Shown here in pieces: positions 56,267-64,000 of a stretch of 64,000 nucleotides of DNA. The first letter of the stretch is position 1. Every line of letters starts with the position of its first letter. The DNA is taken from assembly GCA_009363875.1 (NCBI GenBank), contig CM018685.1, positions 58,167,087 through 58,231,086 on the forward strand. Direction: 5' to 3'. A program made the position numbers and the translations under genes. The notes beneath the pieces are model-generated. The model had not been told where the DNA came from. It saw nothing but the letters and a program-made list of their open reading frames with translations, and made no database searches. The stretch is from Mikania micrantha. Taxonomy: Eukaryota > Streptophyta > Magnoliopsida > Asterales > Asteraceae.

Positions 56267-56710
56267 GTATATTGTTTTCCTACGATTGTTATGCATGTTT
56301 TTCTATGATTGTTTTGAAAGAATTAGATATGCTGTAAAGCCAGATGAAGCTTATGGGCTAATTTTTTTCATCAAACAATGTACTGTTAAGTGTTTTGAAT
56401 AATTGTACGGTATGATACAAACTAAGTTAACTGTAATTTTTTATCTATAAAAATGACAACTTTTTATTGTTTATTGATTTAATTTATAAAACTTTGGCGC
56501 TATTATATCTGGGTTTTTAGATTTATTTCTAAATGGTGATTAGGTAGGTACTCAAGCTTTTAAGTTAAGTGCTTGGAAAGAACACGCACATGAAGAAGGT
56601 TTGTTATTGTAAACGGTTTTAACCTCATGTTCTATTGGTTGTTTTTATTTGTATATCGCTTCACGTTAGTATATCAGACCCCGCTGCAACGCGCGGGTCC
56701 TAATTACTAG

Positions 56711-57104
56711 TTTAAATAAATTATCACCTTCATCCTCATTAATGTATGCATTATTTTCAATGGGATCTGATAGGCCTTCAACATTCCCTACACTGACACT
56801 TCCACCTTTTCTCATCCTTCTAGAAGACTGGCTCCTCGACTTCAGTCTTACCGATTTTGCAGCTTTACTCGACTCCTCCGCTTCCACCGGAATAAGAAAA
56901 TCCGGTGACCATGGAAGAATTTCTTCAACCACGTTAACAGTTATAAATAATTCATTCTTGTATCGTATACCCACCGCTTCGTTAATGTGATGCTCACATC
57001 TGGTTAATATGCCAACCTTATCAAACGTTAAGTTTCCATCATTTATTCCAGCAGTAGATGGTGCAACAACCTTACCATAACAGTGGTGAGACAATTCGTA
57101 TAGC
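56711..57104 (-). pseudogene. LINE ORF1 central part
   Basis: On minus: 'HHCYGKVVAPST', 'GILTRCEHHINEAVGIRYKN', 'VNVVEEILPWSPDFL' and a basic SRSQSSRRMRK segment. This resembles the region after the DUF4283 RNA-binding fold in plant LINE ORF1 proteins (GKVV... and a W-P motif). The N-terminal DUF4283 domain is missing: a stop and loss of similarity occur at about 57105-57110, the probable 5' truncation or a further break. It is cut at 56711 by the Helitron. Confidence 0.7.
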
Positions 57105-58137
57105 TCTCAATTTTGGTGTGAATGTCTAAACAACAAACTGGTAATCAATCATAAATACTGATTTTGTAATAACTACTTTCATCTCTATTTTTTTCACCCA
57201 TTATTAAGATATAGGTGATCAAATTGTCATTGCTAATGAGACTGGTAGAGGGCTTTATATGGTAAAAATGATAAACCCATCTTATTCTTTGCAAGGTGGT
57301 CACAAGTATGTATTTATAACAGACATTCCTATTTTATACTTGACCGAGAAAGCAAATGGATTTTCAACTCTTTTTCTGAGTACCATAGTGTTCCTTAGAG
57401 TAAAATTATACCATGATTTAAAATTTAAAGTATTTTCCATTGGAAAATGGAAAGTGTTGTAGACAATGTTGTTAAATTATTATTTTTTTTCTAAAAATGT
57501 TTCGTCTTCGCTAGAGACAACTCTATTATTTACTCAGATAATGAGGCAACCACTGCAGAGACTAAGCATCATAATGGAAACTCCCAAAATCTATTCCCTT
57601 ATGTTGACCTGAAACACAATATTGAACACGTCTATGATCTGGATGATAGCTCATGCCAATCAATTTCAAAACACAAAATAAACATATGGAAGATCCTAAT
57701 CCAGATTTTAAGCAAAAGATGCTGAATCATAAGCTTGAGATATGATTATCTAATTAATACATTCAAATGAGACATTTTTGCTTTTAACATGTTTCCAGTT
57801 TTAAAAAATTTGTTTATAAATTTTTATGGTGGTTGACATATTCCTATTTTCATTTAATTAGAATAACTTACAATTTTATTTATGGACTTTTATTGTGCTT
57901 GACGATTTTCCATTAAGTCATGTTGTGAACATTTTATAATTTAGAATTTGATGATCATTTGCTCTTTCTTTCCATTGTACGCACGATAATGTATTATATA
58001 TTTTATTTTATAAACTAGATCTCTTTTTCTTTATAAATTATAAAATATTTTCTATTTTTGCAAATATTAATTTTCAAATATTTGAATTATAATTTTTTTT
58101 AATACAACCCAGTGTAATACACGGGTCAATAGGCTAG
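57105..58137 (+). mobile_element. Helitron 3' region with terminus at 58137
   Basis: The right end shows a hairpin acccAGTGTAATACACgggt (58108-58125 region), then CTAG at 58134-58137 followed by T, a Helitron 3' terminus. I could not fix a 5' end; TCTCAATTTTGG near 57105 is only a guess. Within it, 57210-57300 has an open stretch (GDQIVIANETGRGLYMVKMI) and 57530-57640 another, neither recognised. Confidence 0.55.
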
Positions 58138-58345
58138 TAATATAATATATACATATGATAATTTTATTATTAAAGAGAATTGAGCCCACCATTTCTATTA
58201 AAACGGGCTTCTTAAGTTATTGGTGGCCTAGAGAAGTCGATCTTATGAAGGTTTTAAGAACCGTTTTTAAGTTTACAATTGAAAAAGGTGGCATTCTTTT
58301 TTTTTTATTTTATATTAGTTACTTTTTTTATAGACCTAACATAAT
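58138..58345 (+). repeat. Dispersed repeat, second copy
   Basis: Matches 5605-5790 in the same orientation, including 'gagcccaccatt', 'aagaaccgttt' and 'aaaggtggcatt' followed by a T-run and 'tatagacc'. It ends abruptly where a MITE-like sequence begins. Confidence 0.55.
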
Positions 58346-58708
58346 AAGGGGTGTTCGTTGGATAACGGTTAATTCGGATTTGAAAATTTTAAGACCATAT
58401 CTAACACCCGACCGACCCGAATCCACAATTTGTCAGGCCGATCCGAATCTACCCGAAGAACCCAAATAAACTTATTTTTCATCCGAATAATCCGAACAAC
58501 CCAAATAAACAAGATTTTCTTTAGCTTATTTGGATTAAATTTGGATGTCCGATCCGAATAAACAAGATTTTGTATATGTAATATCTGATCTGATCCGATC
58601 CGAATTCAAAAAACGAATATCTGATCTGAATATATTCGAATATCTGAACTTTTACTTCGGATCGGTTTTTTCAGGTTTCGAATACGATTCGAATTTTGGA
58701 TTTTATGA
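58346..58708. mobile_element. Possible hAT-type MITE
   Basis: The outer words GGGGTGTTCG and, inward from the right, AGGTGTTCAT form a short imperfect inverted repeat. The interior is full of 'gatccgaa/ttcggat' words in both orientations. I do not see a convincing 8-bp duplication, because an LTR terminus appears to abut the right side. Confidence 0.4.
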
Positions 58709-58710
58709 AC

Positions 58711-59069
58711 ACCTGTTGGATCGGGTTGTTTAAACTAAACAACACTTCACAAGTATTTCTCTCTACAATCTAACAGATGCGGAATGTTCTGTTAGAATGA
58801 TCTCACAAACACTCAAATGACTAAGTAATAATCTTTGAACACTAATAAGCACACAAGAGTAAATTCAAGCTCAAAGATATATTTCTCTCAAAGTAAGAAG
58901 CGTACAAGCACACTTCAAGCAAACATACAATGGGAGGTTATATAGCCAAGGCTACAACCGTATACACTTAGGAATACAAGTTGGGTATACTAGACAATAC
59001 ATAAAGTAAAGCTTATTCTAGTATGTTGAGTGTCTTAACATGCTAAGACACTCAGTTATAATCATTACA
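58711..59069 (-). repeat. Possible Copia LTR (minus strand)
   Basis: On plus the segment starts TGTTGGATCG and could end ATCATTACA. On minus that would be a TG...CA LTR of about 360 bp lying downstream of the decayed ORF at 59275-61325. Only one copy is visible in this window, and no clear polypurine tract is next to it. Tentative. Confidence 0.3.
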
Positions 59070-59274
59070 TTAATAGACATTGACTTTACAAAGGACTACT
59101 AAATACAAAAGACATTTAATGTTGTTGATCTTCAAGGCTTCAGATGATCTTTTGCATTTAATGCAGCATGGGAGAAGTAAGGCGCTTTGTCTGACTCTTT
59201 ACATGTTGTCTTTGTCTTTACTCAGACCAGCATGTCTTGTGTCAGTCCCTTTTGTACTTAGCTACAGTCCTTTA

Positions 59275-61325
59275 TCAGAGGATAATTTTCGGAGAGGAAT
59301 CATCAAGAATGACTGGGCCTTTGGAAGCAGCTGCAGCTTTGGAGTTAACCTCAGCATTCACTGTCTCCTCCGGTTGACCAATCACCTTAGATGATTCCTT
59401 ATTAGTTTCCACAAGGGGCTCAGGAGAGGAGGAGAGATCTTTGGCAGCCTTTGTCCCAGAAAGGGACACAGGTTCCATGGAGATTGAAGGTTGTTCTTGA
59501 ACAGTATCCTCCCTGGCAACCTGGGCTGCAGTCTCAGCAGGAGACTGAGTCCTAGCAGGGGACTGAGGTTCCAAAGAGACAGTTGTTGTTTGCTGCTCAG
59601 TCTTTTTGGCAACCTCCCTTGTGTCCTAAGAAGAAGAAGAAGAGGAAGTGGAGGAAACATGGAAGTAAGTACCCAAGAAGTCATCTCATTCAGTAGTCAA
59701 AGTGACTATGGATGGGTTGACATCCTGAGCGGCTTCCTCTTCTCTTGCTTGTGATCCTAACCCTGCAGAAGGTGTATTCTCCCCCTTTTTGGTAGCATCA
59801 GGGGAGATGAAGGTGGTTGTGGCAGGATCAGGATGAAAGGGTTGAAAAAGTACTGGGGGACGCCTCCTGAGGTCCAGAATGGTAGCATCTTTAGTCTGGA
59901 CCTCAAGCCACAGGGTAGTCACCTCAGCTTCCAGATGAGCTACCCTGGCTTGGAGGGATGTGATGGTAGCCGTCAATTCCTGTGTGTTGATGCCCACATC
60001 TACCTGAGTAGACTCATGGGGCGATGGAGTCCTGAGCCGAGCTCCTGCATCTCCACCACCAGATGTGGTTTCTTGGCTCCCTGGATTCCCTTCATTGAGA
60101 AGAGCTTCAAAGAAGTCCTCCCCAACATAGGTTGCCGCAGGTGAGGTCCTACTGCCTGTACCACTGTCCTGTGGATCTTGATTAAGATCAACAGTAGTGG
60201 CAACCTCACCTGCATTGACCTATTCAAAACTACTGGGGCCAACCTCTGTAACAAAAGGCTCTGGGTCAGGGAACCTAGCTTGTAACTGTGTCACCACTCT
60301 CATTAAAGTTTGGGTAGTAGGAGAGAGTGGTTCCTCCACAACTATAGCAGAGATTCCTTAAGCCTGGGTAGTAGAATGGGTGGGGGGTGTATCTGGGTGA
60401 TAAGAACCTGGAGACCTGGGAGACAGTCTCTGATCTAGTGGAGTTGCTTCAGCCGAAGCAGACTCAAGAATGGGGTTATCCCTTTGAATATTCTCAGATA
60501 TGTTTTAGGACATAAGTTGAGGGCTTTCAGGCTGGTTAAGAGCAATCACAGGGTCCAGAGGAAGAGCCTGTGAAACAACAAGAGGTGTGGCTTTCACCTT
60601 AGGTAGGACTGTGCCCTGGGCAGTCCTTTTCACCTTTTCATTTTGGGTTCAGTAGAAGGAGCCTGAGCAGCTGTAGAGAGTTGCACAGGGGTTCGTTTGC
60701 GTTTGTAAGTGACCTTTATGGGGTGTGGAACAAAAGTGGACGGTGTGGGTTCAGCATCTGTGGGGTTAACAGAGCTGTCACCTTCAGGAGTATGTGACTC
60801 CATAGATGGAAGAAGGGGAGTGAATTTCCTAGAAAACTGAGCACCCTTCTTCTTTAGTTGCACAAAAACCTTGGAGGAAACCAAGGGCATTTTATTTGTA
60901 TTCCCAGTTAGAGAGAGGGAAGTGCCCAACTCCTCATAAAAGATCTGTTGCAAAAACCTGGGGTACATACAAAATTTCTTTGGTGACGAAATATTGTCAA
61001 CCAAATTATTGAAAATAAAAGCAGAGAAGTTAAACAGTTGGTTGGAGACCAAACCATGAATAGCCGAAGCTAAGTCAGATGGAATTTGATCCCAATCACC
61101 AGTTTTATTGGAAAGACAGTGTAGGAACAAATGTATGACATACTTGTAATTATAGGACACTCTACCCTTCAAATAGGTTGTTGTAGGGAGAGGACCTTCG
61201 TACCCCATCGACTTAAAAGTTGATGCTACCTCATCCTTTGTGAATGAAACCTTTTGTAACATCAGTGCCGGAACCATCACCGGAACAATGATCTCTACAG
61301 TACATGAACAGTAAAACAGGTACAA
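59275..61325 (-). pseudogene. Decayed accessory ORF of a Copia-like element
   Basis: The best frame (61325-60630) encodes a conserved-looking domain with GYEGPLPTTTYLKGRVSY, HLFLHCLSNKTGDWDQIPSD, FNFSAFIFNNLVDNI and CMYPRFLQQIFYEEL, then a Ser/Thr/Pro-rich tail. This block resembles a domain I recall from C-terminal or accessory ORFs of Copia elements in Asteraceae gene predictions (recollection, not checked). Further open pieces follow in other phases: 60254-60000, 59997-59686 (coiled-coil-like TSLQARVAHLEAEVTTLWLE) and 59574-59275. They imply frameshifts or stops near 60630, 60000 and 59680. No gag, reverse transcriptase or integrase is next to it. Confidence 0.5.
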
Positions 61326-64000
61326 ACCGTATACATTTCAGTACGTTTCATATTCATATCATTTATCATTATCATTTTGTGTTGTCGTAGAACAAATTCA
61401 GGAACATTTAACATAAACACAGTTCAGAACAATGGTTCTTGAGTCAGATAATTATCTGGCAACACAGAACCATCATGCGATTATTTGTTAGGATTTATTA
61501 TGTAAAAGCGTATGAGGGGCTTTAAAGAACAAAACAACACGAATATCGTTACGTGAATGCTAAATTGACGGGTTATTCGTATAGGTGACGATCTGTACGA
61601 ATATATCTGAAAGTTTAATGTTCTGAATGATATGATATTCTTTAATTAGAAAACAAGATTGAAAAGTATAGTTATCGTCGTGTTCGTACGGGTGACGATT
61701 CGAACGAATACGCGCGACGACCGTACATTTCGATTTAAACAGTAAATTAATATTTTTTTTTTATTTAAAATAAATAGAAGATATTAGTTAATTTATTAGG
61801 AATCACAACTTTGAATAATTAAATAAATCATATTTTTATAAATCGTGTCGTTTCACCGCGAAAGCTACGCGAAACAACACTTTACGCGAAACCGAACGAG
61901 ACCGAACGACCGGGTATTTTCCTAAGCTTTTAATGAGTCATTAAGGCTCCAACAACCACCACCAAACTCACCTTCCTTTACCATTTTTGTTTTTTTTACA
62001 CTCTCTCTCTAAAACAAGTTCTCCATCTTCTCTCTACGATTTTGTGACGATTTCCTTGCGGATTCAAGCCTATTTGGTGTCAAAACGATCATCATACTAC
62101 GAGGATCAAGGAAGTACAAGAATTTCACGAGGTTACCCACTGATTTTAAGGTAAAGCTTTGATTTATGTTCGGTTTTGGTGTGTATGTCGACCCTTAGGA
62201 GTTTCGGTGGTGTTAACCGGTTATGAACACTTAAAATATTGGTGTTAAGGTATTATACACATATAGGCAGTGTTAGGAGTGAGTTTGTAATAGGTTGGAG
62301 CTCTCTACAATTGTGACGAAATCAGTGGGAAGTTACAGGTTCGTGAGATCCATCGGCCGAACCAAACAGCAGCCGGCCGAACCTAATGGTGATAGAGAGG
62401 GAACCCTAGCCGAACCTTCCTTGTCTGAACGAACCTTCTCTTTGTGAAATGAACCCTTCACTCACGAACCTGTCCACCTGATAGAATCTGCAACGAACCC
62501 TGCTTCACGAACCCTAGGAGCCAAACCTTGCATGGCCGAACCATGGCCATGCAACTCACGAACCTTTAACTCCCGAATCCTTGTACATGCAAACTCTAGA
62601 ATCACGAACCTTTCTTCTCTAGCGAACCCTAAAGGATCGTTGATGAGGATTCACGAACCTAGGACCCTTGCCGAACCCTTACTAGTGGCGAGCCCTCCCC
62701 GGCCGAACCCTAAGGGTTCGTTGATGAGGATGTTAGCTGAACCATGGGGACAAACCCTAAAAGGTTCGCTGCCCTAGGGATGTTAAAACTAAGATGGCCA
62801 CTAAAATTCTCTGTTTTCATGGCGCATAGGGTTGGTATACATGGGCATGCACGAGTTAAGGTTTGTGTGTGTGCATGGGATATGTGTGTGTATGGGAATG
62901 ACATGGAATATCAAATCTTGGGTAAAACTTGGTTATTATAAACTAGAGCATCAAGGACAAATAACAAAGGGATAAAGATTTAGTGATAAACTATGTTATT
63001 AATATTTATATTATGGAATGTTTTATAAGTGACAATTAACTTAGAGGTGTAATTATCTACATGGGACCATTTCAAGGACTTGAATCATGATAAATTAGAA
63101 ATCAAGGATATTTAATTGGGCCAAGGTGGGCCCAATAGAGTTAATTAAGCCCATCACACATTAATAATTTATAAACTTCATTAGTTTCAATTTAATGTTT
63201 TCTGAAGATTATATTAACTTAAAATGACTTTACTTAAAAACCGGGTAATTATGATATATAGTAATTAGTTATGGAATTCATTTATAAATGTCATTGGGCT
63301 TCTTTTAAGTTTGTCTAGCTATAAAAGTTAGTTGTATTAAAATTGATTGAGAATTTGTTTGTAAAATAGACAATATCAATTGTCTGGAATTGAACTAAAT
63401 ACAAAGGAAACTCTGCCGAAATTTCTAAAAATGTAAAAGTATATTATTATAACTAACTATGGGAATTGGGATCATAAAACGGGTAACTAATTTAGATTAG
63501 ATCATAGATACACTTAGTACTAGGACACTTAGTTACACACACCAAAACAAAGACTTAGATACGACGACTATTACGCGTACTTATTATATTCGAATTCTTA
63601 TAAAATAACTCAGGAACTGAAGAAACCTAAGCTACAACAAGAGCACGCATTTTGTGTTAGATCAATTACATAGCAGCACAGGTGAGTTCATTGCCCCTTT
63701 TCTAAACAATTTTGTTTTAAAACGCAGGGCTGAGAAGCATGCGTAAATTGTTTTTATTTAAACGGTTTATTTAAATGCTTTTATTATATATTTTACATAT
63801 ATATGTTTGTTGATACTCCTAGACTCCTGTCTAGGTAATCATTAAATAGATCAAATTATCAAGTTAATTAAAGTACTCTTAGGAGTAATACTTTAAATTT
63901 AAACTCTAAATCAACCCTTAGTCCATTAAGCTCAAATTCAAGAATCTAAATTCAAAGTGAAATCAAAGGAACTAAATCAAAAGATCATATTCAAAGGAAA
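61326..64000 (+). repeat. Probable partial Gypsy LTR running off the window
   Basis: There are no proteins. The region resembles the Gypsy-1/2 LTRs in plan: a GC-rich U3 with repeated words (cgaaaccgaacga, ttcgtacgggtgacgat), a CT-rich leader at 61990-62040, a donor-like TTTTAAG/GTAAAG near 62152, and AGCACAG/GTGAGTTC (GT at 63682) followed by CCCCTTTTCT. That last block is also seen after the Gypsy-1 donor at 23441. I cannot locate the LTR start, and the end lies beyond 64000. Confidence 0.4.
62345..62785 (+). repeat. (c)gaacc-rich tandem/dispersed repeat
   Basis: More than 20 copies of cgaacc(t/c) occur, with larger duplications such as 'gaaccctaa.gg.tcgttgatgagga' at about 62624 and 62704. 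It generates an apparent 81-aa ORF (62532-62777) that I reject as a gene. Confidence 0.75.

Larger units (their letters stand above)
53848..56710 (+). mobile_element. Helitron, 2.86 kb, carrying captured gene fragments
   Basis: The 3' end is a hairpin (accccgctgcaacgcgcgggt, near 56678-56698, arms accc/gggt and gcgcg-type core) followed by CTAG (56707-56710) and host T56711. The 5' end starts TTAATATATATATTAAAAAC after host A53847. Insertion between A and T without duplication is Helitron-like. The exact 5' end is fixed because only this break restores the LINE ORF1 frame. The first base pair TT departs from the usual TC. The interior holds a DUF26 exon, an adenylate-kinase exon fragment and a 92-bp duplication, but no RepHel. 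Confidence 0.82.

Noticed and set aside
57259..57462. 67-aa ORF inside the Helitron-like 3' segment
   Set aside because: No recognised domain, no start context or splice support, and it lies in transposon DNA.

Overview
This window is nuclear DNA of a flowering plant, most likely a eudicot and probably a daisy-family (Asteraceae) species. The evidence is the repeat content: chromodomain Gypsy elements with 2-kb LTRs, an En/Spm-like CACTA element, a tRNA-derived SINE, Helitrons and leucine-rich-repeat receptor kinase remnants. The family-level placement is inference from memory of similar repeats. I see no intact host gene. Almost every recognisable coding region belongs to a transposable element or is a captured or decayed gene fragment.

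Layout. 1-7.6 kb: a 941-bp non-autonomous hAT-type element with an 8-bp target duplication; a young non-coding LTR retrotransposon (1266-4499) with an 18-bp minisatellite; a small minus-strand Helitron (5222-5604); a decayed 3' end of a receptor-like kinase gene (6135-6480, minus); and a 252-bp hAT MITE. 7.6-16.5 kb: a complete but dead CACTA element (7635-16529, 3-bp target duplication) whose TNPA-like and TNPD-like genes can be modelled exon by exon on the minus strand. 16.8-19.4 kb: a SINE, then a compact Harbinger element with an intact 420-aa transposase.

21.5-57.1 kb: one old minus-strand LINE, split into pieces by later insertions. Its ORF1 lies at 57.1-56.7 kb and 53.85-53.5 kb, and its ORF2 at 53.4-51.9 kb, 33.15-33.07 kb and 22.1-21.7 kb. 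The insertions are a 2.86-kb Helitron carrying gene fragments (53848-56710), Gypsy-2 (minus, 33150-51916, target duplication ATGAA), Gypsy-1 (plus, 22104-33068, target duplication ATCCC) and Gypsy-3 (plus, 33157-41855, target duplication TCACA). Gypsy-3 sits inside the last few bases of a Gypsy-2 LTR. Removing each insertion with one copy of its duplication gives a continuous LINE reading frame at the three sites I checked, which strongly supports the boundaries. At its 3' side the LINE reverse transcriptase is fused in frame to a second receptor-kinase C-terminus (21483-22088).

57.1-64 kb: a Helitron 3' terminus (58137), a dispersed repeat also seen near 5.7 kb, a MITE-like patch, a decayed minus-strand accessory ORF typical of some Copia elements, and an LTR-like region that runs off the window.

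The most interesting candidate is in Gypsy-1: an extra ORF between the 5' LTR and gag, encoding a proline-rich, coiled-coil protein with a C-terminal membrane segment, followed by a 23-bp tandem array. A relative of that array is greatly expanded in Gypsy-2. Palindromic GC-rich motifs in U3 and candidate introns inside the LTRs recur in these Gypsy families.
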